A stretch of DNA of 64,000 nucleotides, from NCBI RefSeq assembly GCF_937926365.1, contig NZ_CALAOH010000226.1, positions 62,001 to 126,000 on the forward strand, in the 5' to 3' direction. This document shows positions 52,707 through 60,485 of the stretch, in pieces. Position numbers and translations under genes: made by a program. Each line of letters opens with the position of its first letter. Positions within the stretch are counted from its first letter, which is position 1. The notes under the pieces were generated by a model, which saw nothing but the letters and a program-made list of their open reading frames with translations, was not told where the DNA came from and ran no database searches. The DNA is from an uncultured Azohydromonas sp. (GTDB lineage: Bacteria; Pseudomonadota; Gammaproteobacteria; Burkholderiales; Burkholderiaceae_C).

Positions 52707-55394
52707 ATGTCTGAGGCAGCCGGGACCCATGTAGGCGGCATTTTTTATACAACTACCCTGGACACCCAGGGGCTGATCGATGCACAGCGCCGAGTTGATC
52801 GGGAGCTGAAGAAGGCCGCTGGCAGCTTCGACGGTGTCAAGCAGGCCGGCGTGGGCGCCATGACGGCGGTGGCCACCGCTGTGAAGGTACTGGCCGCGGC
52901 TATGGTCCTGGTGAAGTCCGCCGAGATGGCCGACGACATGCGCCTTCTGGCGGCCCGGGTCAACATCGCCGCCGGCAGCATCCAGGCCGGTGCTGAGGCG
53001 CTGCGCGCGCTCACGAAGATCAGCGCCGCCACGCAGACCGAGCTGGAGAGCAATGTCCAGGTGTTTGCCAGGCTGAACTCGTCCATCAAGCAGATGGGCG
53101 GCACCCAGCAGGACACGCTCACGCTCACCGAGCTGCTGGCCAAGGCCATCAAGGTGTCCGGCGTGTCGGCGGGCGAGGCCTCCGCAGCGATGCTTCAATT
53201 CGGCCAAGCGCTGGGCTCCGGGAAGCTCGCCGGCGACGAGCTCAAGAGCCTCATGGAAACGGCGCCCTACCTGATGAAGCAGCTGGCCGACGGCATCGGC
53301 GTGCCCATCGGCCAGCTGAAGAGCCTGGGCGAGCAGGGCAAGCTCACCGCGGACGTGGTGGTGCAGGCGATGAGCAAGGCCGCCAGCAGCATCAACGCCG
53401 ACTTCGCGCAGATGCCCGAGACGATGCGCGGCGCCTTCACCGTGGCCATGGACGCGGCCGCGCGCGCCAACGAGAAGTTGGACGACTTGACCGGCACGAG
53501 CGCGGCGCTCAGCGGCGCCGGCAAGGGCCTGGGCGACATACTGGACTTCGTAGCCGGCCGCCTGGCCGCCATGGCTGGCGAGGGTGAGAAGGCCGGGCGC
53601 GCGAAGCTGGTGCAGAAGTGGGCCGAGGACACGGCCACCGTCCTGTCCTACGTGGTGGACGCCACGGACTTCGTGGTGCGTGGCTTCCGCCAGATGGGCG
53701 CTGGCGTGGCCGGCCTGGCGGCATCGGCCGGGCTCGCTGCGCAGGGCCAGCTGGGCGCCGCGCGCGCCGCGCTGACGCAGATGAAAGACGACGTGCTGGC
53801 CATCGGTGGCGCCAGCTACATGGGCCCGCGCTTCCGGCAGCAGCAGGCAGCGCTGAAGCTCACGCCCGAGCCCGACCGCCTGGACCGCGCCGCGCAGGCA
53901 GCGCCGGCCATGTCGAAGCTCAAGCCGCCCAAGGACGAGGACGAGGCCCGCAAGGCCGCTGCCAAGACTGCCACAGCGCAGGCCTACTACCAGGGACTGG
54001 TGGCGGCCAACAAGACCGCGCTGGAGCAGATCGACGCCGAGGAGCAGAAAGCGCTGACCGAGAACCAGCGCCGCATGCTGGCGGACAAGGACAACGCGGC
54101 GATCTACACCAAGGCCAAGGTGGAGATCATCAAGAAGTTCGCTATGGAGCGCGCCCGCCTGGAGGAGGAGAACACGCAGCAGATCGCAGACTTCAACATC
54201 CAGGTCACCACCGACGAGGCCACGAGGATTGAGGCGGTGCGCGCCGAGGCAGTGCGCCGGGCCGAAGCTGCTGAGCGCCTGGGGACGATGACCCACGAGC
54301 AGGCCGAGCGGGCAAAGACGCTGGCCACATTTAAGGCCGAGCAGGAGCGGGCTGACTTGGTGGAGCGCAACACCCGTGCGCGCGCTGAGGCCGGCATCGT
54401 GCTCGCTGGCACCACCGAGCGCCGCATCCTGCTCATCCGGAACGAGGCCATCCGCCAGGCAGAAGAAGGCTACCGCCGCGGCGCCCTGACCTTCGAAGAG
54501 GCCGAGGCCCGCAAGGTGCAGGCCGCGCAGATGGCAATCGACCAGCAGAAGCAGCTGGAGACCCAGCGCACCAACGTGCGGCTGGGCACGCTGCAGATCA
54601 AGGCCGAGGGCGGAGACCCGCAGGCGCAGGAGGATGCGATTCGAGCGCGGGCAGAGGCAGATATGGCGGCCGTCGAACAGGCCCGCCTGATGGACCTGGA
54701 GGCAAGCCAGCTCTACGCGGACCAGAAGGTGGCCATTGAGCAGCGCATGCAGCAGGACATTGCAAACCTGCGCAGCAGCGCCGCGCAGGCGCAGCTGGCC
54801 GGCGCCTCAGATCTGTTCGGCTCGCTGGCGACGATCGCGGCGGCCGGGGCAGGCAAGCAGTCCGGCATCTACAAGGCGATGTTCGCGGCCTCCAAGGCGT
54901 TCGCCGTAGCCGAGTCCATCGTGAAGATCCAGCAGGGCATCGCCAACGCCGCCGCGCTCCCCTTCCCCGCCAACATCCCGGCCATGGCATCGGTGGCAGC
55001 GGCCACGGCCAACATCATCACGACCATCCAGGGCGTGAACTACGGCGGTGGGCGCCAGTACGGAGGACCGGCGAGCGCCGACACCATGTATCGGGTGAAC
55101 GAGACGGGGCGCCCGGAGATGTTCACGGCCGCGAACGGGGCGCAGTACCTCCTCCCCACCAGCGGCGGGCGAGTGACTTCCGCGGCAGACATGGCCGGCG
55201 CTGGTGCAGCGCCTACCGTCATCATCAACAACAACGGGCAGCCGCTGGCCGTGCAGCGGACGACCTGGGACGCGCAGCAGCAGCGCATGGTGATTGACAT
55301 GGCAGTGAAGGAGTCGGCCTCGCAGATTGCCGAGCGGCGCGGCCCGATGTGGGGAGCTCTGCGGACTACGAATGTCCAGGGGCGGCCGGGCTGA
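52707..55394 (+). CDS. Phage tail tape-measure protein of the element (895 aa)
   Basis: N-terminal tape-measure domain (about 60-260: MADDMRLLAARVNIAAGSIQ, FGQALGSGKLAGDELKSLME, APYLMKQLADGIGVPIGQLK), long charged coiled coil (about 410-690), hydrophobic Ala-rich segments (about 695-775) and a Gly-rich C-terminus with a MYRVNETGRPEMF motif common in these proteins. GAGAGGGAG before ATG 52707 fixes the start. Notably no tail-tube, tip or chaperone genes accompany it. Confidence 0.88.
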   Translation: MSEAAGTHVGGIFYTTTLDTQGLIDAQRRVDRELKKAAGSFDGVKQAGVGAMTAVATAVKVLAAAMVLVKSAEMADDMRLLAARVNIAAGSIQAGAEALRALTKISAATQTELESNVQVFARLNSSIKQMGGTQQDTLTLTELLAKAIKVSGVSAGEASAAMLQFGQALGSGKLAGDELKSLMETAPYLMKQLADGIGVPIGQLKSLGEQGKLTADVVVQAMSKAASSINADFAQMPETMRGAFTVAMDAAARANEKLDDLTGTSAALSGAGKGLGDILDFVAGRLAAMAGEGEKAGRAKLVQKWAEDTATVLSYVVDATDFVVRGFRQMGAGVAGLAASAGLAAQGQLGAARAALTQMKDDVLAIGGASYMGPRFRQQQAALKLTPEPDRLDRAAQAAPAMSKLKPPKDEDEARKAAAKTATAQAYYQGLVAANKTALEQIDAEEQKALTENQRRMLADKDNAAIYTKAKVEIIKKFAMERARLEEENTQQIADFNIQVTTDEATRIEAVRAEAVRRAEAAERLGTMTHEQAERAKTLATFKAEQERADLVERNTRARAEAGIVLAGTTERRILLIRNEAIRQAEEGYRRGALTFEEAEARKVQAAQMAIDQQKQLETQRTNVRLGTLQIKAEGGDPQAQEDAIRARAEADMAAVEQARLMDLEASQLYADQKVAIEQRMQQDIANLRSSAAQAQLAGASDLFGSLATIAAAGAGKQSGIYKAMFAASKAFAVAESIVKIQQGIANAAALPFPANIPAMASVAAATANIITTIQGVNYGGGRQYGGPASADTMYRVNETGRPEMFTAANGAQYLLPTSGGRVTSAADMAGAGAAPTVIINNNGQPLAVQRTTWDAQQQRMVIDMAVKESASQIAERRGPMWGALRTTNVQGRPG

Positions 55395-55620
55395 CCAACT
55401 GCAGGCCAGCGCCGTCCCCAGGCAATGTGGCGTCCAGGATTTCAAACCGCACGTCAGAGAAGCCTCCGGTGACGGTGACCGGCTGGCCCGCCAGCAGCGG
55501 GAATTCAATGCGCGTGCCACTGCGCTCGCACACGACGGCGAGTCGGCAGGTGGCATTGAAGACGACGTGCCACGGTTCCCCGGGCTTGTCGTCAGTGATG
55601 GGGATTTGCAGAGGCTCCAT
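55366..55620 (-). CDS. Reverse-strand element protein, start uncertain (84 aa or longer)
   Basis: Tail-to-tail with the tape-measure gene, overlapping it by 29 nt. ATG 55620 gives MEPLQIPITDDKPG and a beta-rich product (VVFNATCRLAVVCERSGTRI, GQPVTVTGGFSDV). The frame stays open upstream to 55764 and reads protein-like there (NDPATGRRYQFQQIKAAQEA), so the real start may be 55746 or 55764, which would overlap the next gene. No good ribosome-binding site decides. Function unknown. Confidence 0.4.
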   Translation of the reverse strand: MEPLQIPITDDKPGEPWHVVFNATCRLAVVCERSGTRIEFPLLAGQPVTVTGGFSDVRFEILDATLPGDGAGLQLVSPAAPGHS

Positions 55621-55735
55621 GCCGGGCGATGCTACGGGCTGCAGTCTTCGGGCCTCCTGAGCCGCTTTGATCTGCTGGAACTGGTAACGCCGTCCCGTTG
55701 CGGGATCATTGGGCCCACGACGACGGGAGGGACTG

Positions 55736-56227
55736 ATGAGAACCATGCTGAAGGCGGTCGGCATCGGTGCATGCGCCGCACTGCTATCCGGCGCCGCGCT
55801 GGGTCAAGGTGCGCCGCATTGGGCGTACCGCACCACGCCGGACAAGATGGGGCGCGGCGAGATCAAGATCGCCACCATCAATTCCAGCAACACCGTGGAT
55901 TTCCTGCCGCACAAGAGCGAGCGCGCGACTCTGGCGCTTCGCGTCCATCCGCGACACGGCAAGACGGCAATGCTGCAGGTGGGCCCGGGAGAGTTCCTTT
56001 GCCCCAGCAGCGGCTGTCGCGTCGCGGCAAGGTTCGACGCCGGAAAGGTGGTGGATCTGCCGGCCGTGCGCCCAGCGGACTACACCGCTACCAATGTGAT
56101 ATTCGTCCGCGATCATGACCGACTGCTGGTGTCTCTGAAGACGGCGAAGCGGCTGCTCATCGAGGCCGACTTCTACGGCTACGGCTCGCGGGTCTTCGAG
56201 TTCGACGTGGCGGGCCTGCAGTGGTGA
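55736..56227 (+). CDS. Exported protein of the element (163 aa)
   Basis: A signal peptide is clear (MRTMLKAVGIGACAALLSGAALGQ, cleavage after ALG or ALGQG). The mature part is beta-rich with one Cys pair (LCPSSGCRVAARF), reminiscent of small periplasmic proteins. GGGAGG 5 nt before ATG 55736 sets the start. A secreted protein at the end of a phage-like element may change the host envelope (for example exclusion); this is inference. Confidence 0.65.
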   Translation: MRTMLKAVGIGACAALLSGAALGQGAPHWAYRTTPDKMGRGEIKIATINSSNTVDFLPHKSERATLALRVHPRHGKTAMLQVGPGEFLCPSSGCRVAARFDAGKVVDLPAVRPADYTATNVIFVRDHDRLLVSLKTAKRLLIEADFYGYGSRVFEFDVAGLQW

Positions 56228-56567
56228 GCGCGCGCCAAGCCGCCGGGCTAGTCGACGGGAAGCACTTCACCGCCTACGTGGACGAGGTGAAGGGGCTGAA
56301 GCGCAGCGGGGACAACGACGCGGCCGCCGGCCTGCTGCTGCGCCTGGTGGGCGCCGTGGAGGCCGAAGCCAAGGCCGCGGCCCCGGGTTGGTACATCGCC
56401 CCATGGTACTTCGAGCAGCTAGCCCTGCTCTATCGCAAGACCCGGCGGTCCACCTTGAGGCGGCCATCCTGCGGCGCTACGTCAGCGCGTGCGCAGCTGC
56501 CGGGCATGAGCCTGTGGCCGGCACTGCCGAGCGGATGGTGAAAGCGGAAAGAAAAAAGCCGGCATGA
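56224..56567 (+). pseudogene. Frameshifted small gene at the right end of the element
   Basis: GTG 56224 overlaps the previous stop. The frame reads well to YFEQLALLYRK (about 56436), then turns into Arg/Ser-rich nonsense ending at 56541. From there the adjacent frame continues as DPAVHLEAAILRRYVSACAA to TGA 56565-56567. One missing base near 56436-56440 explains this. Either a real mutation or a sequencing error. The intact product would be about 114 aa, helical, of unknown function. Confidence 0.7.
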
Positions 56568-56580
56568 GCTGCCGGCTTTG
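56555..56580 (+). terminator. Rho-independent terminator at the end of the element's genes
   Basis: A 10-bp stem AAAGCCGGCA (56555-56564) / TGCCGGCTTT (56570-56579) with a 5-nt loop, preceded by an A-run. It overlaps the original stop codon of the frameshifted gene. Confidence 0.75.
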
Positions 56581-56641
56581 GATGGGGAACCTGGGGTTCA
56601 CCGCTTCATCTTCGGTAGTCTGATACCGTTGATTTGCTTTT

Positions 56642-56710
56642 GGTGGGTGGGTTGATGGGTGTAAGCCCAAACCATCCCGGTTCACCCTCTATGGGGTGGC
56701 GGAGTCGGAG
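56642..56710 (+). other. attR: Right attachment site (attR) with arm repeats, module D
   Basis: GGTGGGT (56642-56648), 4 nt, TGATGGGTG (56653-56661), 35 nt, then TGGCGGAGTCGGAG (56697-56710), which is also the 3' end of tRNA-Ser. Only the left half of the 21-bp palindrome is present because the right half here is chromosomal tRNA sequence. Confidence 0.82.
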
Positions 56711-56789
56711 GGATTCGAACCCTCGATGCAGGTTTTGCCCGCATACTCCCTTAGCAGGGGAGCACCTTCGGCCTCTCGGTCACGACTCC
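56697..56789 (-). tRNA. tRNA-Ser, anticodon GCU
   Basis: A complete class II tRNA of 93 nt including CCA. The 7-bp acceptor stem is GGAGTCG/CGACTCC, the anticodon loop CTGCTAA gives GCU (reads AGC/AGU), a long variable arm follows, and the T-loop is GTTCGAATCC. The 3' 14 nt form the attachment site; the repeat restores an intact tRNA after integration. Confidence 0.97.
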
Positions 56790-56804
56790 AGTGCAGAAGC
56801 TGCC

Positions 56805-56833
56805 ATTCTAGCAAGGTTTTTTCGAACTTCCAA
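56805..56833 (-). promoter_or_regulatory. Sigma-70 promoter of tRNA-Ser
   Basis: On the reverse strand TTGGAA (56828-56833), 17-bp spacer, TAGAAT (56805-56810), about 15 nt before the mature tRNA 5' end. Close to consensus with ideal spacing. Confidence 0.75.
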
Positions 56834-56851
56834 GCACCTTGCGAAGTTTTT

Positions 56852-58126
56852 TTAGGCGCCGACCTTTTCCTGGTCCAGTTCGAAGGCGCGATGCAGCGCG
56901 CGCACGGCGAGTTCCATGTACTTCTCGTCGATCACCACGCTGGTCTTGATTTCGCTGGTGGTGATCATCTGGATGTTGATACCCTCGTCGCTCAGGGCGC
57001 GGAACATCTTGCTGGCCACGCCGGCATGGCTGCGCATACCGATGCCAACGATGCTGACCTTGCAGATCTTGGTGTCACCGATGATGTCCTTGGCACCTAG
57101 CGCGGGCAGCACCTGGCTTTGCAGCAAGTCCACCGTGCGCTGGTAGTCATTACGGTGCACGGTGAAGGAGAAGTCGGTCTTCCCGTCGTGCGACACGTTC
57201 TGGATGATCACGTCGACGTCGATGTTGGCCTCGGCCACGGCGCCAAGGATCTGGTAAGCGATACCGGGCTTGTCGGGCACGCCCATGACGGTGATCTTGG
57301 CCTCGTCGCGGTTGAACGCGATACCGGAGACAACGGCTTGTTCCATCTTTTCGTCTTCCTCGAAGGTGATCAGGGTGCCAGAGCGGGCTTCCTCTTCGAT
57401 ATCAATATCCCAGGGCGTGAAGCTGGAGAGCACGCGCAGCGGCACGCGGTACTTGCCCGCGAATTCCACCGAGCGGATCTGCAGCACCTTGGAGCCCAGG
57501 CTGGCCATCTCCAGCATCTCTTCGAAGCTGATGGTGCTCAGGCGCCGTGCCTCGGCCACGATACGTGGGTCGGTGGTGTAGACGCCATCGACGTCGGTGT
57601 AGATCAGGCACTCGTCGGCCTTCATCGCCGCCGCCACCGCCACCGCAGAGGTGTCCGAGCCGCCGCGGCCCAGCGTAGTGATGTGCCCCTCGGCGTCGAT
57701 ACCCTGGAAACCGGTAATGATCACCACCTTGCCTGCGGCCAAGTCGGCGCGCACGCGGGCATCATCGATGCTCTCGATGCGGGCCTTGGTATAGGCCGAA
57801 TCGGTCTGCACCGGAACCTGCCAGCCGGTGTAGCTGATGGCCTCCATGCCTTCGGCCTGGAGCGCGATGGCCAGCAGGCCCACCGACACCTGCTCGCCCG
57901 TGGCGGCAATCATGTCGAGCTCGCGCAGCAGCGCGGAGCTCGTCTGCTTGGGCGACAGCTCCTTGGCCAGCCCCAGCAGTCGGTTGGTTTCACCGCTCAT
58001 CGCGGAAGGAACGACCACCATCTGGTGGCCCGCGCGTGCCCACTTGGCCACGCGCTTGGCGACGTTGCGGATGCGCTCCGTGGAGCCCATCGACGTACCG
58101 CCGTACTTGTGAACGATCAATGCCAT
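56852..58126 (-). CDS. lysC: Aspartate kinase
   Basis: First enzyme of the aspartate family pathway (Lys, Thr, Met, diaminopimelate). KYGGTSMGS at the N-terminus, GRGGSDTSAVA and TDVDGVYTTDPR form the kinase domain (about 1-245); two ACT domains follow (about 265-335 and 345-420) that bind feedback inhibitors. Length 424 aa with both ACT domains is the usual monofunctional form. Confidence 0.97.
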   Translation of the reverse strand: MALIVHKYGGTSMGSTERIRNVAKRVAKWARAGHQMVVVPSAMSGETNRLLGLAKELSPKQTSSALLRELDMIAATGEQVSVGLLAIALQAEGMEAISYTGWQVPVQTDSAYTKARIESIDDARVRADLAAGKVVIITGFQGIDAEGHITTLGRGGSDTSAVAVAAAMKADECLIYTDVDGVYTTDPRIVAEARRLSTISFEEMLEMASLGSKVLQIRSVEFAGKYRVPLRVLSSFTPWDIDIEEEARSGTLITFEEDEKMEQAVVSGIAFNRDEAKITVMGVPDKPGIAYQILGAVAEANIDVDVIIQNVSHDGKTDFSFTVHRNDYQRTVDLLQSQVLPALGAKDIIGDTKICKVSIVGIGMRSHAGVASKMFRALSDEGINIQMITTSEIKTSVVIDEKYMELAVRALHRAFELDQEKVGA

Positions 58127-58186
58127 GGTGTTTGAAACAGGCCCGGTGTTTGCCGCGAGGCACCAGCGGCCCGCGAATCCACGATT

Positions 58187-59521
58187 CTAGCCGGCTGTAT
58201 CGGGCACCCATTCGAGTGCCAGCTGCGGCTCGCCGAGGGGTGCCCACATCCGCGCATCTAGGCCCAGGCGGGGCACGAACAAGAGCGCTCCGTCCAGCCA
58301 CAGCAGTGGACCGTCACGGTGCCACGCTGGCACACCCAGGGTCTGGTACTGTTTCTTGAGGCTGCGCGGGACCCCTCCCGGCTTGAGCTGGAATTGCTCG
58401 CCGCCGCTGCGCGCGCGCGCGATGCATGCCCGCAGCCGCGCTGGAGCCACACCACCTTCATCCACGCTGCGCACCTCCAGCCAGCCGCCCCAGGTATCCA
58501 GGCGCTGCCGACCTGGGCCGTCGATGCAAACCTGCTGCCCTTCAGGCGCTGGCTCCACCATCACGCCTTTCCCGGCCGGCTCGCAGCGCAACCGGCCCCG
58601 GTAGCGCTGCAGCACCTGCTCGCCGGCCGGCCAGCATGCAGGCAGATCGCTTCCGTACAGCTCACTCAACAGGCGTTGCAGCAGGGTGTCGCCGGGACTG
58701 CGACCGCAGCGCTGCAGCAGCCAGTGGCGCAGTAGGTTCGCTTGGCGGGCCGGGGGCAGCGTAGCCAGTGCCGATAGGCGCAGCTCGTGTCCTGCGGCCA
58801 CGGCAGCCAGGTCGATCTCCGCCAGCGCCTGCAGACATTCGCGAGCCTGTTGTGCTTGCCGAGTGGCCGCTCCCAGCGCCTGCTCAGCCTGTGGAAATGC
58901 AGCCGTCAACGCCGGCATCACGCGATGCCGTAGGCGATTGCGAGCGTAGCTATGGTCCTCATTGCTAGGGTCCTGGACGTAGGACAGGCCGTGCGCCTGC
59001 ACGTAGGCATCGATGGCTTCCGAGGGCTGCTCCAGCCAAGGTCGCACCCACGGCAGGCCGTCACGCATCGCTTGCCGCGGCATCGCGGCAAGTCCGGCCG
59101 CGCCGCCACCGCGGAGAGCCTGCAGCAGGAAAGTCTCGGCTTGGTCGCGCCGGTGGTGAGCCAACAGGAGGAGCGCAGCACCGCCTTCCCACGCCATACG
59201 GCTTAGTGCCGCATAGCGCCCTCGCCGAGCCCAGGCTTCGACACTTTCGCCTCGCCCCGGGCTGCCTTCGAGTCGGCACGATCGCAGCGCCACAGGCAGG
59301 CCTTGCCGTGACCAGTCGGCACACTGGCGCTGCAGGTACTCTACCCAGGCGTCGGCTTCGGGTAGCAGCCCGTGGTGCACGTGCAGCGCAAGCACGCGCA
59401 GACCCAATGCCTGCGCGGCGCGGGCCGTGGCATGGAGCAGTGCGGTGGAATCGCGACCGCCGCTGGTGGCAACGGCGACGCAGGGGATATCAGCGCTCGG
59501 TGGTGTCGTTGAAGCGTCCAT
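58187..59521 (-). CDS. tilS: tRNA(Ile)-lysidine synthase
   Basis: Modifies C34 of the CAU-anticodon tRNA-Ile to lysidine so that it reads AUA. PP-loop SGGRDS at 20-25, then LHVHHGL, LLLAHHRRDQAETFLLQALRG and NRLRHRVMPAL; C-terminal TilS domains follow (GGVPRSLKKQYQ). The Gly-Gly-Arg variant of the PP-loop is common. ATG 59521 overlaps the accA 3' end by 32 nt. Length 444 aa is normal. Confidence 0.93.
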   Translation of the reverse strand: MDASTTPPSADIPCVAVATSGGRDSTALLHATARAAQALGLRVLALHVHHGLLPEADAWVEYLQRQCADWSRQGLPVALRSCRLEGSPGRGESVEAWARRGRYAALSRMAWEGGAALLLLAHHRRDQAETFLLQALRGGGAAGLAAMPRQAMRDGLPWVRPWLEQPSEAIDAYVQAHGLSYVQDPSNEDHSYARNRLRHRVMPALTAAFPQAEQALGAATRQAQQARECLQALAEIDLAAVAAGHELRLSALATLPPARQANLLRHWLLQRCGRSPGDTLLQRLLSELYGSDLPACWPAGEQVLQRYRGRLRCEPAGKGVMVEPAPEGQQVCIDGPGRQRLDTWGGWLEVRSVDEGGVAPARLRACIARARSGGEQFQLKPGGVPRSLKKQYQTLGVPAWHRDGPLLWLDGALLFVPRLGLDARMWAPLGEPQLALEWVPDTAG

Positions 59522-60461
59522 AGGACTGCAGCCGCTCGTAGCGGCGCTGCAGCAGCTCTCGCGGCTTGAGATCCACCACTTGGCGCAGTGCGTCGTTGAG
59601 CGCGCGCTTGAGCGTGGCGGCCATGTGGCGCATGTCGCGGTGCGCACCGCCCACGGGCTCGCTCACGATCTTGTCGATCAGGCCCAGAGCCTTGAGGCGG
59701 TGTGCCGTGATGCCCAGCGCCTCTGCCGCATCGGCGGCGCGCTCGGCGGTCTTCCACAGAATGGAAGCACAGCCCTCAGGTGAAATCACGGAATAGACGG
59801 AGAACTGCAGCATCAGCACCTGGTCTGCCACGCTAATGGCCAGCGCACCGCCGGAACCACCCTCGCCGATGATGGTGGTGATGATGGGCACCTCCAGCTG
59901 TGCCATCTCGAAGATGTTGCGGCCAATGGCTTCGGACTGTCCCCGTTCCTCGGCACCGATGCCCGGATACGCGCCCGGCGTATCCACGAAGGTGAAAACT
60001 GGCAGCCCGAACTTCTCGGCCAATTTCATCAGCCGCAGCGCCTTGCGATAGCCCTCGGGGCGGCTCATGCCGAAGTTGCGCGCCGCGCGCTCCTTGGTAT
60101 CACGTCCCTTCTGGTGACCCAGCACCATGCAAGCTTGGCCGTTAAAGCGGGCCAGACCGCCGACGATGGACTGGTCGTCCGCATAATGGCGGTCGCCATG
60201 CAGTTCCTGGTAGTCGCTGAAGATCTCGTTGATGTAGTCCAGCGTGTAGGGACGCTGCGGGTGGCGGGCGATCTGCGTCACCTGCCACGGCGTGAGATTG
60301 GCGTAGATATCCTTGGTCAGCTGCAGGCTCTTCTTCTGTAGCCGCTCGATTTCCTCAGAGATGTCCACGGCGGACTCGGTCTGCACGTAGCGCAGCTCTT
60401 CGATCTTGCCTTCCAACTCGGCGACGGACTGTTCGAAGTCGAGGAAGTGTTTCTTGCTCAT
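59490..60461 (-). CDS. accA: Acetyl-CoA carboxylase carboxyltransferase subunit alpha
   Basis: Transfers the carboxyl group from biotin to acetyl-CoA in the first step of fatty acid synthesis, with AccD. The N-terminal coiled coil (about 5-50) and the crotonase-like core with GHQKGRDTKERAARNFGM, FVDTPGAYPGIGAEERGQ and EGGSGGALAI are conserved. Length 323 aa is typical. Confidence 0.97.
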   Translation of the reverse strand: MSKKHFLDFEQSVAELEGKIEELRYVQTESAVDISEEIERLQKKSLQLTKDIYANLTPWQVTQIARHPQRPYTLDYINEIFSDYQELHGDRHYADDQSIVGGLARFNGQACMVLGHQKGRDTKERAARNFGMSRPEGYRKALRLMKLAEKFGLPVFTFVDTPGAYPGIGAEERGQSEAIGRNIFEMAQLEVPIITTIIGEGGSGGALAISVADQVLMLQFSVYSVISPEGCASILWKTAERAADAAEALGITAHRLKALGLIDKIVSEPVGGAHRDMRHMAATLKRALNDALRQVVDLKPRELLQRRYERLQSYGRFNDTTER

Positions 60462-60485
60462 GAAGGGATTCCTTGCCGGGACGGC

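Larger units (their letters stand above)
40871..56710. mobile_element. 15.8-kb integrated element in the tRNA-Ser gene
   Basis: Bounded by the direct repeat TGGCGGAGTCGGAG at 40871-40884 and 56697-56710; the right copy is the 3' end of tRNA-Ser(GCU). The integrase lies next to the left end and reads inward. Content is phage-like (integrase, AlpA-like and Bro-N regulators, primase-like and RepA-like proteins, a tape-measure protein, many short overlapping genes) but lacks visible capsid, portal, terminase, tail-tube and lysis genes. It could be a defective prophage or a phage satellite. Confidence 0.88.

Noticed and set aside
58127..58186. Riboswitch or attenuator before lysC
   Set aside because: Only about 60 nt separate tilS and lysC, too short for a lysine riboswitch, and no leader structure is evident.
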